Assembly: GCA_002315375.1 (NCBI GenBank)
Contig: DCHR01000016.1
Span: 1-64,000 of the forward strand
DNA from: Treponema sp. UBA1747
GTDB taxonomy: Bacteria; Spirochaetota; Spirochaetia; Treponematales; Treponemataceae
DNA length: 64,000 bases
Direction of reading: 5' to 3'
Positions 1 through 8,268 of the stretch are shown piece by piece. The position numbers and the translations under genes were made by a program. The notes below the pieces were generated by a model. It did no database searches. It was given only the letters and a program-made list of their open reading frames with translations, and was not told where the DNA came from. The first letter of the stretch is position 1, and every line of letters starts with the position of its first letter.

Positions 1-114
1 GCAACCGAAGGTTGCGACACCCCCTTCTCCGGGGACACCCCGGACCCTGTTCTAAAATCTTCGGAGAGGACACTCCGAAAATCGCCACAGGTCATTTCGA
101 CAAGCCCAATGACC
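1..114. repeat. Cluster of four hairpins, REP-like
   Basis: Four consecutive inverted repeats are visible: GCAACC/GGTTGC at 1-15, TCCGGGG/CCCCGGA at 28-44, TTCGGAG/CTCCGAA at 60-79, and GGTCATT/AATGACC at 90-114. The last contains TTCGACAAGCCCA, a variant of the TTCGACAAGCTCAG repeat seen again near 760, 1745 and 60165. The cluster lies directly before the promoter of the first gene and is open at the window edge. It may be a REP array or part of a larger element; no coding potential was seen. Confidence 0.6.
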
Positions 115-117
115 GTA

Positions 118-126
118 TGCTATAAT
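118..126 (+). promoter_or_regulatory. Extended -10 promoter of a probable leaderless gene
   Basis: The sequence TGcTATAAT occupies 118-126. The start codon at 133 follows after six bases, so initiation at the usual distance from the -10 would fall on or next to the ATG. There is no Shine-Dalgarno sequence between them. Confidence 0.55.
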
Positions 127-132
127 ACCCCT

Positions 133-711
133 ATGTCAAAAAGCAGCCACCTTTCCAAAACTTACATACTCATACTCTTATGGAATATATTCTGTCTGGC
201 TGCCACTTTCATTTTCAAAATCCTTTATGAAAAACATTCAAATGATATTTTCATTTATCTCCATGTTACATTCCTGACAATTTTCTATCACTTTGCCATG
301 AGACTTTTAGCAGGCGGAATCGTAAACCTGGTTTACCCACACTTTCCAGATTTTTATAAAAGATCTTTCTTCCAGGAAAAACCTTTCGAAAAGAAATTTT
401 ATAAAATCCTTGGCGTAAAAAAATGGAAAGGGAATGCCATAACTGCAAAACCTGAAACTTTCGACATAAAAAACATCACTCTGGAAGAACTTGTCCATAG
501 CATGACTCAGGCAGAAATCGTTCACGAAATAATCATGATTCTTTCATTTGTTCCGCTTCTTTTTATCATTCCTTATGGAACTGCCCCAGTGTTCATTCTC
601 ACTTCCATTTTTGCCTGTCTCGTTGACGGAAAATATGTCTGCATTCAGAGATACAACAGACCTCGCCTTTTAAAAGTAATGGAAATGAAAAAAGTCCGGA
701 ACGGTTGCTGA
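133..711 (+). CDS. CrtO-type acyltransferase-like membrane protein
   Basis: A 192-residue membrane protein with two N-terminal hydrophobic segments (about residues 9-29 and 40-62) and a C-terminal one (about 135-165). The pattern LGVKKWKGN followed near the C-terminus by QRYNRPRL resembles the glycosyl-4,4'-diaponeurosporenoate acyltransferase (CrtO) family, which acylates a glycosylated carotenoid in staphylococci. No carotenoid genes are nearby, so the substrate here is unknown and another lipid or glycolipid is possible. The start at 133 was chosen over the upstream in-frame 109 because the -10 box lies between them. The gene stands alone, followed by a REP-like repeat and the cupin gene. 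Family assignment is by motif memory only. Confidence 0.55.
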   Translation: MSKSSHLSKTYILILLWNIFCLAATFIFKILYEKHSNDIFIYLHVTFLTIFYHFAMRLLAGGIVNLVYPHFPDFYKRSFFQEKPFEKKFYKILGVKKWKGNAITAKPETFDIKNITLEELVHSMTQAEIVHEIIMILSFVPLLFIIPYGTAPVFILTSIFACLVDGKYVCIQRYNRPRLLKVMEMKKVRNGC

Positions 712-755
712 GATTGTCAAAGCACCGCTGTGCAAGAAATCTTTTATATAACAAT

Positions 756-780
756 GGTCGTTTCGACAAGCTCAGGGACC
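756..780. repeat. REP-like repeat with TTCGACAAGCTCAG core
   Basis: The 25-bp stretch begins GGTC and ends GACC and contains TTCGACAAGCTCAG. It is the clearest member of a repeat family also seen at 90-114, 1740-1780 and 60148-60179, always between genes. Confidence 0.6.
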
Positions 781-822
781 TCGTGTTATAATTAATTCAA
801 CATTAAAATAAGGAACTTAAAA

Positions 823-1158
823 ATGAAATTTGCATATTCAGAAATTGAAGCCCAGGATTACCCGAACTTTAAAGGCGGAGAAAAAAAACTTAAAGCAAAA
901 ATGTTCTTTGACGGTCAGAACCGCATTTTACACGGAAGCCTTGAAGTTGGCGGAACTATCGGGCTTCACTGCCACGAAACTTCAAGTGAAATCATTTACA
1001 TTTTAAGCGGCGACGGAAAAGTTCTGATTGATAATGAAGTCGAATATCTGAAACCAGGAGACGCACACTACTGTCCTAAAGGTCACACCCACAGTCTCAT
1101 GAACAACTCAGAAACTGAACCTCTGGTATTCTTTGCAGTTGTACCGGAAGCAAAATAA
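823..1158 (+). CDS. Cupin-domain protein
   Basis: A 111-residue single-domain cupin_2 protein. The first cupin motif is visible as GLHCHETSSEIIYILSGDG (metal-binding His-x-His variant with a following Glu) and the second as PGDAHYCPKGHTHSL. Small cupins of this type bind a metal and act as isomerases, dioxygenases or sugar/small-molecule sensors; nothing here fixes the substrate. An upstream TATAAT at 787-792 and an AAGGA box at about 810-814 fit a conventional leader. The GNAT gene begins 14 bases downstream, so the two are probably co-transcribed and may act on related metabolites. Confidence 0.85.
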   Translation: MKFAYSEIEAQDYPNFKGGEKKLKAKMFFDGQNRILHGSLEVGGTIGLHCHETSSEIIYILSGDGKVLIDNEVEYLKPGDAHYCPKGHTHSLMNNSETEPLVFFAVVPEAK

Positions 1159-1172
1159 ACAGGGAACAAATT

Positions 1173-1730
1173 ATGACAAGACAGGAAGCAATCATTCTTT
1201 TTGACAAAATGCATCCGGACTTTTTTCAGTTGAATGAAATCCGCAACATGGATGCAGATGAAATAATGGAAGAGCAGATTCTTCACCTGAATGACTTTGA
1301 CCAGACTGCACTTGAAATCCCGGTTCCTGAAAATGTTACCTTCGGCTGGTATGAAGGTGACACAGAGCTTTTAATGAAAGCCGTTTCAATTGTTGAAGAA
1401 AGCTGGACCCAGTTCAATGTTTTCAAAACAGGTGAACGCATTTACTGTGCCATGGTAGATGGTAAAATTGCAAGCTTCTGCATTGCGGAAGATATGGGAA
1501 CTTATGAACTGAACGGCAAACAGATAAAGATTGCAGGTCCCGGTTGTGTAGGCACAGTACCTGAATTCCGCCGGAAAGGAATCGGGCTTAAAATGGTTCA
1601 GAAGGTTACTCAGATTCTTAAGGAAGAAGGATATGATATCAGCTGGATTCACTGGACCGGCGTCGGTCACTGGTATGCCCGCCTGGGTTATGAAAGAATG
1701 TTCCAGTGGAACAACAAGGGCATAATCTAA
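1173..1730 (+). CDS. GNAT-family N-acetyltransferase
   Basis: A 185-residue acetyl-CoA-dependent acyltransferase. The acetyl-CoA pyrophosphate loop is seen as VPEFRRKGIGLKMV (R/Q-x-x-G-x-G/A type) preceded by a beta strand GPGCVGTV. The late motif WYARLGYERMF is the usual C-terminal strand-helix of the fold. The N-terminal half (about residues 1-60) is not part of the core and probably shapes the acceptor site. It follows the cupin gene by 14 bases on the same strand. The acceptor substrate cannot be predicted. Confidence 0.85.
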   Translation: MTRQEAIILFDKMHPDFFQLNEIRNMDADEIMEEQILHLNDFDQTALEIPVPENVTFGWYEGDTELLMKAVSIVEESWTQFNVFKTGERIYCAMVDGKIASFCIAEDMGTYELNGKQIKIAGPGCVGTVPEFRRKGIGLKMVQKVTQILKEEGYDISWIHWTGVGHWYARLGYERMFQWNNKGII

Positions 1731-1739
1731 ACAGATCCT

Positions 1740-1780
1740 TCGATACTTCGACAGGCTCAGCAACCGCAAGTTCAGGGACC
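1740..1780. repeat. REP-like repeat between convergent genes
   Basis: Contains TACTTCGACAGGCTCAGCA, then GCAAGTTCAGGGACC, i.e. two partial copies of the TTCGACAAGCTCAGGGACC unit. It lies between the convergent GNAT and prepilin-peptidase genes, where it could also help end transcription. Confidence 0.5.
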
Positions 1781-1807
1781 ATTTGATAAATAAAAGGGCT
1801 TTTACTT

Positions 1808-2278
1808 TTAATATCCCAGAATCATTTTTACAACCAGCACAATTATCATTCCCGCAAAAAGAAAAGGCACAAAAGGAAGAGTCTTAACTTTATCTTTTTT
1901 TTCCGCAAGATAGCATATTTCAAAAGTCAGAGCGGTTATTACGCAGCCAGCCAGTAGCCCTGCTATGGCCCATAAAATCTGTGCCGCTGCAATTCCGCAC
2001 AAAAGGGAATATTTCACATCTCCCATTCCAAGCTTCCTTCCAACAATTTTATGAGTGATGAAAAATATGGCAAAGCTGACAAGGGCTGCCAGGAGCCCGT
2101 GAAGAAAAATATTCCGATTTACAAGAAATAAAAAAACTGCAATAACGACAGTTCCCGCATAAATTGAAACAGGTTCAACAAGTCTTAAACGGATATCTTT
2201 AATGACACTTGGCAGAGAAAAGAAAATAAAAAGCAAAATGACAATAAGAGAATAACGTAATTCCATTTTTTCATTCAC
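1808..2278 (-). CDS. A24-family prepilin peptidase
   Basis: A 156-residue, multi-pass inner-membrane aspartic protease of the type IV prepilin peptidase (TadV/CpaA-like, short) class. The diagnostic GMGDVKYSLL motif carries the second catalytic aspartate (GxGD); the first is probably the Asp in SVIKDIRLR near residue 28. The N-terminal methyltransferase domain of PilD is absent, as is normal for the short form. It processes leader peptides of prepilin-like proteins. No pilin gene is in the window. The start overlaps the end of the sfsA region: AAGGAG includes the sfsA stop codon and lies just before ATG 2278, so the pair is translationally coupled. Confidence 0.85.
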   Translation of the reverse strand: MNEKMELRYSLIVILLFIFFSLPSVIKDIRLRLVEPVSIYAGTVVIAVFLFLVNRNIFLHGLLAALVSFAIFFITHKIVGRKLGMGDVKYSLLCGIAAAQILWAIAGLLAGCVITALTFEICYLAEKKDKVKTLPFVPFLFAGMIIVLVVKMILGY

Positions 2279-2281
2279 TCC

Positions 2282-2986
2282 TTAAAGCTTTACAGGAACT
2301 ATTCCGCCCAATTCCATACCGTCTTTCGTAATGTCGCATTCATAGCACAAAACTTCAACTCCGGCTCTGGAAGCCTTTCTTAAAGTTTCTGCAAAAAAAG
2401 GATCCGTCTCTTCATTTGGTGAAAAGTTTTTCATTCCTTTCATCTGTACTAAAAAAAGAACGCCTGCCCAGTATCCGTTTTTCTTTGCATCCATAAGTTC
2501 AGAAAGATGTTTTGCACCCCGTTCTGTGGGAGCATCAGGAAAGCGACAGAAACCATTTTCTTCCAGAGTCACTCCCTTTACTTCGAGGAAGCCTTCCTTT
2601 CCGTCTTTTTCAAACCAGAAATCAAAACGGGAATTTCCGTAGGTTGTTTCAGGCTTGAACTTTCCGCCGGTTTTATCCGCCCATTTCTGAAACTCTTCCT
2701 TTACAAGAGCATTAGGTGCCTGACTGTCCATGTTTACCAGAAGTTTCTTCTTTCCTTTTTCATCACATATTTTTTCAACTGCCACAAGGGAATAGCGCAG
2801 CTTCCGCTTTCCCATGCGGCCATCAAAATCTTCAAGAAAAACTTTAACTCCGGGAACCAGAAGTTCCCGGCAGCGCCCTGTATTTTTTACATGAACCGTT
2901 TCAACGGCCCCGCCAATCTCAACCTTCGCAATAAAACGGTTGGGACGTTCCAAAAATTTTCCTTCAACGATTTTCTGGTATTTCAT
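2282..2986 (-). CDS. sfsA: SfsA, sugar fermentation stimulation protein homologue
   Basis: A 234-residue protein of the SfsA family. Visible family features are FLERPNRFIAKVE near the N-terminus, VKNTGRCRELLVPG, a nuclease-like core SRFDFWFEKDG with FLEVKGVTL (PD-(D/E)xK-like ExK), FPDAPTERGAKHL and the late F-PNEETDPFF segment. SfsA was named for a maltose-metabolism phenotype in E. coli; DNA binding has been reported and the exact function is unsettled. The start at 2986 is chosen because TGtTATAAT (minus-strand -10 at 2998-2993) ends six bases before it, excluding the longer reading. Followed by the prepilin peptidase gene, four bases downstream. Confidence 0.9.
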   Translation of the reverse strand: MKYQKIVEGKFLERPNRFIAKVEIGGAVETVHVKNTGRCRELLVPGVKVFLEDFDGRMGKRKLRYSLVAVEKICDEKGKKKLLVNMDSQAPNALVKEEFQKWADKTGGKFKPETTYGNSRFDFWFEKDGKEGFLEVKGVTLEENGFCRFPDAPTERGAKHLSELMDAKKNGYWAGVLFLVQMKGMKNFSPNEETDPFFAETLRKASRAGVEVLCYECDITKDGMELGGIVPVKL

Positions 2987-2992
2987 TGCCGT

Positions 2993-3037
2993 ATTATAAC
3001 ACAAAAATCCTCCCCTTCTCTAATCCAGTGTTATAAT
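2993..3037. promoter_or_regulatory. Divergent extended -10 promoters for sfsA and esterase
   Basis: On the minus strand GTGTTATAAT has its TATAAT at 2998-2993, six bases from the sfsA ATG at 2986. On the plus strand GTGTTATAAT has its TATAAT at 3032-3037, six bases from the esterase ATG at 3044. Neither leader has room for a ribosome-binding site, so both mRNAs are probably leaderless. Confidence 0.55.
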
Positions 3038-3043
3038 GAACCT

Positions 3044-3829
3044 ATGGCACATTTTAATATTAAATTTTTCTCGAACTGTCTGAACAGACCGGTTCCTCTT
3101 GAAGTGATTATTCCTAACGATCCCCGTGCAGACTGGGAAGGAAAGATTCCAAAAGTTGATAAAGAAAACATGAAATGTATTTTCCTTTATCACGGCTACA
3201 CCGGAGACGGCGGCAACTGGATTCCTGAATGGGAGCTTGCAAAAAACAATTGCGCTGTCGTATGTCCTTCAGTTGAAAACTCATTTTACCTGGACGGCAT
3301 TTCTACAGCACACAAATTCCAGACCTTTGTCGGTGTAGAACTTGTAGACTTTATCAGAAGCACTTTCGGTCTGGCCCTGACACCAGAAAAAACCTTTACC
3401 ATGGGAATGAGTATGGGAGGTTTCGGTGCTATGCATACAGCCCTTGCCTACCCTGAAACTTTCGGAAAATGCGTATGTCTTTCTTCAGCCCTTATTGTTC
3501 ACGGTATTGCTCACATGACACCTGAAACCCAGAATCCCGTGGCAAACTATGAATACTACCGTGAATGTTTCGGAGACCTGAAAACAGTTGAAGAGCGGGA
3601 TGTAAACCCTGAAGTTCTGGCACTGAAACTTAAAAAAGCGGGAGCGAAAATTCCTGACATCTACATGACTGTCGGAACAGAAGATTTCCTTCTGGAACCG
3701 AACAGAGCCATGGACAAGTTCCTTACAGAAAACGGAATTGCCCACACTTACGTGGAAGACAAAGGAAATCACGACATGGAATTCTGGATGAAAGCAGTTC
3801 CGGGTTCTATGGAATTTCTTATGAAATAA
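3044..3829 (+). CDS. Alpha/beta-hydrolase esterase (EstA/FGH-like)
   Basis: A 261-residue serine esterase of the esterase-D/tributyrin-esterase family. The nucleophile elbow is GMSMGGFGAM (Ser123), with LYHGYTGDGGNW forming the oxyanion-hole region, an acid residue in VGTEDFLLEPN and a His in KGNHDMEFW. Such enzymes remove acetyl or feruloyl groups from xylans or hydrolyse short-chain esters and S-formylglutathione. There is no signal peptide, so it is cytoplasmic. A longer in-frame reading to 2507 runs back over sfsA and is rejected. The stop overlaps the convergent LysE-family gene by 11 bases. Confidence 0.85.
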   Translation: MAHFNIKFFSNCLNRPVPLEVIIPNDPRADWEGKIPKVDKENMKCIFLYHGYTGDGGNWIPEWELAKNNCAVVCPSVENSFYLDGISTAHKFQTFVGVELVDFIRSTFGLALTPEKTFTMGMSMGGFGAMHTALAYPETFGKCVCLSSALIVHGIAHMTPETQNPVANYEYYRECFGDLKTVEERDVNPEVLALKLKKAGAKIPDIYMTVGTEDFLLEPNRAMDKFLTENGIAHTYVEDKGNHDMEFWMKAVPGSMEFLMK

Positions 3830-4424
3830 AAGGAACCAGCAAAAGACTTACGGCACAGGCAAGCAAAGCCAGTGCCATAACAATATTTACTATCCTTCGG
3901 TATTTGATGAAAAAACGCTGAAGGGCTACTCCCGTAAAAAGCCATACCAGATTGCATCCCGGCTGGATTATTCCAAGAAGCACTCCGAAAAAAAGAATTA
4001 CAGGAAAGCTCTGTGAAACCGGCAGGATATATGAAGAAAGTGCTGTAATACAGGTAAGGATAACTTTTACATTTGTAAGCTGAAGAAAGTAGCCTCTCCA
4101 GAATCCCGGAGCCTTTACTTCTTCACTTTCTGAATTGTAATCGGCCTTAAGCATATGAACAGCCATCCAGACCAGATAAGCCACTCCCACAAATGAGAGG
4201 TATTTTACATAGGCATTCAGGGCCGTCCCCAGAAAATAAACAATTACCACAGAAACGAAAGCATCAGTTATGCAGCCTGAAATCAGGCCCAGCCACTGGC
4301 GCAAAGCAGGTTTTCTTCCGTACTGCAGGGATGTGGCCAGGGACGTAAGATTTGCAGGTCCCGGAGTGATTCCGGATAAAGCCACAAAGGAAAGAAAAGA
4401 AATAACAATCTGAAAAGGAACCAT
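3819..4424 (-). CDS. LysE/RhtB-family exporter
   Basis: A 201-residue membrane protein with about six hydrophobic segments. The family signature ITPGPANLTSLATSLQYGRK (GPxN in the first loop) is clear. LysE/RhtB proteins export amino acids or related small molecules from the cytoplasm. It begins nine bases after the stop of the TIM-barrel gene, suggesting an operon. No strong Shine-Dalgarno is seen. Substrate unknown. Confidence 0.85.
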   Translation of the reverse strand: MVPFQIVISFLSFVALSGITPGPANLTSLATSLQYGRKPALRQWLGLISGCITDAFVSVVIVYFLGTALNAYVKYLSFVGVAYLVWMAVHMLKADYNSESEEVKAPGFWRGYFLQLTNVKVILTCITALSSYILPVSQSFPVILFFGVLLGIIQPGCNLVWLFTGVALQRFFIKYRRIVNIVMALALLACAVSLLLVPFIS

Positions 4425-4432
4425 ATAAACTT

Positions 4433-5254
4433 CTACAATCCTAATCTGTTCTGAATGTACTTCACACTCTGGCGGTATTCTTCGTCGGAATGCAGGTGCT
4501 CAATAATCATGGGCATATCTTCTGTATGTGCAGTTGCCAGACGAGTGTAATGTTCAATATTCAAACCGCCCTGTCCGCAGGGACATTCTTCTGCCTGCCA
4601 GGTATACAGTTCTTTATTTTTTATATCTTTAAGGTGACAGCTTAAAATAAGCCCGTCCAGTTTTGTAAACACGTCAGTCATAAAATCTTCCTGACAGAAA
4701 AAACGTTCAGGACTGTTCATCATGTTTACAATATCCATGTGAACGCCGGCACCATCGCGGTTTATATCACTTAATAAATCCAGATACTGGTCCGGTCCTG
4801 TCGGAATCATCCATGGCATTGGTTCCAGAGAATATTTTGTTTTTACAGGACGCACTGCATCAATGATTTCCTGAACACTAGCCACAGTTTTCTTCCAGGC
4901 TTCTTCAGAATAATTTTCTTTGTAACCGCCGTCCCATTTTTCTCCGGCAATTGCACCGGCCACATTTACACAGCAGCGGGCTTCAATCTCTTCGGCAAGT
5001 TCCAGCTGGCGGATGGCATATTTTGTCATTTCGGATTTTTCAGCAGGATCGGCACTGTTCACGTTTCTCCAGACACCAACCTCTGCAATAACAAGACCAT
5101 TCTCTTTTGCAGCCTGAACGTAATCTTTTACAAGACCTTTATCTGCATTGCAGTCCAAAGGGAAAACAACACTGCCAAGTCCAAGTTCTTTGTGTGCCTG
5201 AGTCCATTTTTCTGCATCGTCATAAATCAATCCGCTGGAAATACCAAGTCTCAT
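4433..5254 (-). CDS. Sugar phosphate isomerase/epimerase-like TIM barrel
   Basis: A 273-residue protein of the xylose-isomerase-like (AP endonuclease 2) TIM-barrel family. Strand-end motifs SLEPMPW, GVHMDIVNMMNSPE, SCHLKDIK and IIEHL are the metal-binding carboxylate/His positions of the family. Members isomerise or epimerise sugars or sugar acids (IolE/IolH, tagatose epimerase) and the substrate is not predictable. The start at 5254 follows GGAGG at an appropriate distance; a slightly longer reading exists. Probably co-transcribed with the LysE-type exporter. Confidence 0.8.
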   Translation of the reverse strand: MRLGISSGLIYDDAEKWTQAHKELGLGSVVFPLDCNADKGLVKDYVQAAKENGLVIAEVGVWRNVNSADPAEKSEMTKYAIRQLELAEEIEARCCVNVAGAIAGEKWDGGYKENYSEEAWKKTVASVQEIIDAVRPVKTKYSLEPMPWMIPTGPDQYLDLLSDINRDGAGVHMDIVNMMNSPERFFCQEDFMTDVFTKLDGLILSCHLKDIKNKELYTWQAEECPCGQGGLNIEHYTRLATAHTEDMPMIIEHLHSDEEYRQSVKYIQNRLGL

Positions 5255-5293
5255 AAAAGCCTCCATAACTGGCAAGCAATTGTATCAAAATAA

Positions 5294-5311
5294 AATATGC
5301 TCGCGCATATT
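5294..5311 (-). terminator. Weak intergenic hairpin
   Basis: AATATGC, a four-base loop and GCATATT form a perfect 7-bp stem between the patatin gene end and the TIM-barrel gene start. There is no clear T-run, so termination is only a guess. Confidence 0.3.
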
Positions 5312-5335
5312 CATTCTAACTCATTATTTACAAAA

Positions 5336-6181
5336 TTAACTTAAAAAGTTTTTCACTCGTTCCAGATTTTTCAAACCCGTTTCACGGCCCATCTGATAAA
5401 CTCTTTCCAGTTCTTCAGGATCATGTTCGGTGCGGCTGATGCCCACATCTGTTTCCGGAGCAATTACCAGACAGTTTCCGGCAGCTTCCTGTTCAAAGAC
5501 AAATACTTTTTCTTCCTCATACATAATATGACGGCGGCTCATGGCTTTTACAATTTCAGGATTTTTTCTGAGAACGATTTTCATCAGCCAGGCAAAAGGA
5601 GAAGACTTTTTTACATAATTCCTGGTGCGGGTAAGAATGACAATATTTTTTTCATAGCCCATTTCCATAAACTTTTTCAGCGGGATAGAACTTGTAATGC
5701 CGCCGTCCAGATATGTTTTGCCTTCAATCTCAACAGGAGTGGAAACCAGAGGGAGACTTGCAGAAGCACGCATCCATTTCAGGTCTGCTGCATCTCCGTT
5801 TGGAATCTCATGGAACAAAGGTTTGCCTGTTTCCAGTTCAGAAACAACAACAAAAAACTTTATTGGATTTTCGCGGTAAGTTTTTATATCGAAAAGGTCA
5901 TATTTGAAAGGAATATCTTCGTAACAGAATTTAGCGTCATAAAGATCACCGGAACGGATAAGGCTTCGGAAAGTTCCGTAATGACTGTCACGGCAGAACC
6001 TTTTGTTGTAGCGGACAGCACGTCCCGGCTGTTTTGATTTGTAATTGCATCCGAAAGTGGCGCCGGCACTTACTCCGACGATGCCGTCAAAATTAATGCC
6101 GTTTTCCTGTAATACATCGGTAACGCCGCAGGTAAACATGCCCCGCATGGCACCGCCTTCCAATACCAGACCTTTATTCAT
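5336..6181 (-). CDS. Patatin-like phospholipase
   Basis: A 281-residue patatin-domain lipid acyl hydrolase. The glycine-rich oxyanion motif is GGAMRGMF (about residues 9-16), the nucleophile elbow GVSAG has Ser38, and the catalytic Asp is in YLDGG (Asp159). It resembles bacterial YjjU/RssA-type cytoplasmic members and has no signal peptide. It likely releases fatty acids from phospholipids or other esters. The start at 6181 overlaps the stop of the upstream lipoprotein gene by eight bases, so it is translationally coupled to it; an alternative start lies two codons upstream. Confidence 0.88.
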   Translation of the reverse strand: MNKGLVLEGGAMRGMFTCGVTDVLQENGINFDGIVGVSAGATFGCNYKSKQPGRAVRYNKRFCRDSHYGTFRSLIRSGDLYDAKFCYEDIPFKYDLFDIKTYRENPIKFFVVVSELETGKPLFHEIPNGDAADLKWMRASASLPLVSTPVEIEGKTYLDGGITSSIPLKKFMEMGYEKNIVILTRTRNYVKKSSPFAWLMKIVLRKNPEIVKAMSRRHIMYEEEKVFVFEQEAAGNCLVIAPETDVGISRTEHDPEELERVYQMGRETGLKNLERVKNFLS

Positions 6182-7178
6182 CCACAAATTCCCCGGGTTT
6201 CAAAAACTGAATACTTTTTACAACAGTCTTATAATCTTCCATTCTCATTTCGTTATTGTTGTACTGGTCAATGCGAATATAAAATCCTTTTGTGAAATCA
6301 ATAGCAGGTCTGCCCTCGTCAAAGCTTCCTTCTCCGCTAAGCTTTGCCTCCCAAACATTTTCTTCTGTACTAAGAAAACCGAAGCTGTTTTTCGAGTCAT
6401 GTGAAGCAATTCTCAAATAAACAGGAATGTCCGTGCTGTAAATTTCAACACGAACTCTGTCATACTCTGACATATCTCTTCCTGGAAATTTCCATCCTGC
6501 AACGCCGATATCCCAATATTTTTCCCAGTTAATTACATTTCCTTCGACTGTACAATGATTCTTTTCTGACCCGAATCTGACACCATCTATTTCAAGGTCT
6601 CTACCCTTATCAACAAATGGTACGGTATTGTCAAAGTCTATTGGAGGATTTCCTTTTCTATATACTTCAATCTTCCTGATCTGAGTATCAAAATATTTCT
6701 TTGGCATAACCTGGATTTTAATATCAAAACCCTTTTCAAGATCAGGACCAGATTCAACATTTCCAATATTTCCATCCCCGTTAAATGATGCATAACATAC
6801 ACCATTTTCATCAAACTTGTATTCCCAGCTGTCATAACTTCCAGGATTATTTGTAATAATCATTTTCATTTCCTGGGGTTCCTGCAGCTCTATGCGGATT
6901 CCGTCATAAGCCGAAAGATCAACTCCCTGAAGATTCCATCCGGCTTCATAAAATGGAGATGGTGAACTCCAGCCCCAGGCAATCATTCCGTTAAGCGATA
7001 TATATGCAACTGAATCAGCAAGCGAATCAATACGGACATTTTCAAATTCAAACCATGCCTGTGGATCCAGCTTAACCGGTTCTGCAGACAGTTCATCTTC
7101 TTTCTCCGGCACAGAGCCACAGGAAGCGAGCAGAATTGATGCCATAAGTGCAAGACATAAGAATTTAATTTTTTTCAT
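6174..7178 (-). CDS. Lipoprotein with two carbohydrate-binding-like modules
   Basis: A 334-residue lipoprotein with signal peptide and lipobox LLASC. Two related halves can be seen: about residues 40-185 containing GWNLQGVDLSAYDGIRIEL and about 195-330 containing KFPGRDMSEYDRVRVEIY. Each looks like a beta-sandwich sugar-binding fold of the galactose-binding type. It lies between GH43 and patatin on the same strand, 28 bases after GH43, so it may capture plant glycans at the cell surface for the cytoplasmic enzymes. The start at 7178 has GGAG nine bases upstream. The CBM assignment is inferred from the repeat and composition, not from a specific family match. Confidence 0.65.
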   Translation of the reverse strand: MKKIKFLCLALMASILLASCGSVPEKEDELSAEPVKLDPQAWFEFENVRIDSLADSVAYISLNGMIAWGWSSPSPFYEAGWNLQGVDLSAYDGIRIELQEPQEMKMIITNNPGSYDSWEYKFDENGVCYASFNGDGNIGNVESGPDLEKGFDIKIQVMPKKYFDTQIRKIEVYRKGNPPIDFDNTVPFVDKGRDLEIDGVRFGSEKNHCTVEGNVINWEKYWDIGVAGWKFPGRDMSEYDRVRVEIYSTDIPVYLRIASHDSKNSFGFLSTEENVWEAKLSGEGSFDEGRPAIDFTKGFYIRIDQYNNNEMRMEDYKTVVKSIQFLKPGEFVDE

Positions 7179-7206
7179 TTTGGCTTTCTCCATCATTATT
7201 TGTATT

Positions 7207-8115
7207 TTACTCTTCTATCTTATCTACGCCCTTGGCAAAAGGCATAGTACTGATACTTCCGTCTTCATTGTATTTGAATTCAGTTACGCAGACTGAACGG
7301 TGGAAAAGATTTCCGCCTGGAAGCTGGTCTGTGTGATAGAAGAAATATGAATGTCCCTTGAAATCACAGACGCCGGGATGGTTTGTGAAACAAGGGCCTT
7401 CCTTCATGATAACTCCGCCATACTTCCACGGACCTGTAGGACCTGTGGAAGTTGAATAAGCCAGGTGTTCATTGTGGTGACCTTCACCAGGACCGAAAGC
7501 TGCATAAACCATGTAATAAATTCCGTTACGCTTATAGAACCATGGTCCTTCGCCGTATGAAGTTCCTGTGTTATGGCTTCCCTTACTGAAACCTTCTTCT
7601 GTCATAGGAATGCGCTCAACTTTCCCGCTGTAAGAAATCATATCCTCGTTGAGTTTTACATAGCGCAGTTCAGGATTACCAAAGTAGAGATAAGCCTGTC
7701 CGTCATCATCGATGAATACTGTAGGGTCAATATCATTCCAGTCCCCTTCGTTTACCAGTGGATGACCAATATCCTTGAAAGGTCCCAGGGGTGAATCTGA
7801 AACTCCTACTGCGATACACACTCCCCCATTCTTTTTGTGAACAGGACAGTAAAGATAAAACTTTCCGTTTCGTTCAACGCACTGTGGAGCCCAGGCTCTG
7901 TCTTCTGCCCATGCAATATCCTTAATGTCAAAAACCTTGACTGGTTCTGACCAGGTTTCCATATCCTTTGTGGTAAAGCAGTACCAGTCGTTCATTGTAT
8001 AGAAATTATTTACAAGTTCATTCTCATCATGAGTTGTGTAAACATAAAGTGTATCCTGATAAACCATTGGTGCCGGATCAGCAGTATACATTGTAGTACA
8101 GATTGGATTAATCAT
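7207..8115 (-). CDS. GH43 glycoside hydrolase
   Basis: A 302-residue five-bladed beta-propeller of family GH43 (arabinofuranosidase/xylosidase). The three expected carboxylates are visible: Asp in MYTADPAPMV (base), Asp in NDIDPTVFID (pKa modulator) and Glu in YGEGPWFYKRNG (acid). No signal peptide is present, so it acts in the cytoplasm on imported oligosaccharides. The start at 8115 has AAGGAG just upstream; longer readings are rejected. It heads an operon with the sugar-binding-like lipoprotein and patatin. A LacI-type palindrome lies about 70 bp upstream. Confidence 0.88.
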   Translation of the reverse strand: MINPICTTMYTADPAPMVYQDTLYVYTTHDENELVNNFYTMNDWYCFTTKDMETWSEPVKVFDIKDIAWAEDRAWAPQCVERNGKFYLYCPVHKKNGGVCIAVGVSDSPLGPFKDIGHPLVNEGDWNDIDPTVFIDDDGQAYLYFGNPELRYVKLNEDMISYSGKVERIPMTEEGFSKGSHNTGTSYGEGPWFYKRNGIYYMVYAAFGPGEGHHNEHLAYSTSTGPTGPWKYGGVIMKEGPCFTNHPGVCDFKGHSYFFYHTDQLPGGNLFHRSVCVTEFKYNEDGSISTMPFAKGVDKIEE

Positions 8116-8184
8116 CGTATTCTCCTTTTTTATCCTATTGTTATATTCATCATTCGCTTTGTTCAATAAGGAATACACTTTATA

Positions 8185-8196
8185 TTAAACGTTTTA
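8185..8196. promoter_or_regulatory. Possible LacI-type operator
   Basis: TTAAACGTTTTA is a near-perfect palindrome with the central CG typical of LacI-family operators. It lies in the divergent region between GH43 and the Cache-domain sensor, about 70 bp upstream of the GH43 start. No regulator gene is adjacent. Confidence 0.35.
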
Positions 8197-8255
8197 CCTG
8201 ATTTTATCAAAAAAACTCCTTATAACTTTTTGTGTTTTTTTTAATTATCTCCCAT

Positions 8256-8261
8256 TATAAT
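8256..8261 (+). promoter_or_regulatory. -10 box of the Cache sensor gene
   Basis: TATAAT ends seven bases before ATG 8269, with no ribosome-binding site between. This fits the leaderless pattern seen for other genes here. Confidence 0.5.
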
Positions 8262-8268
8262 ATTGATA

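Noticed and set aside
2507..3043. N-terminal extension of the esterase reading frame
   Set aside because: It runs antisense through sfsA, lacks family similarity, and the promoter plus the ATG at 3044 lie downstream.
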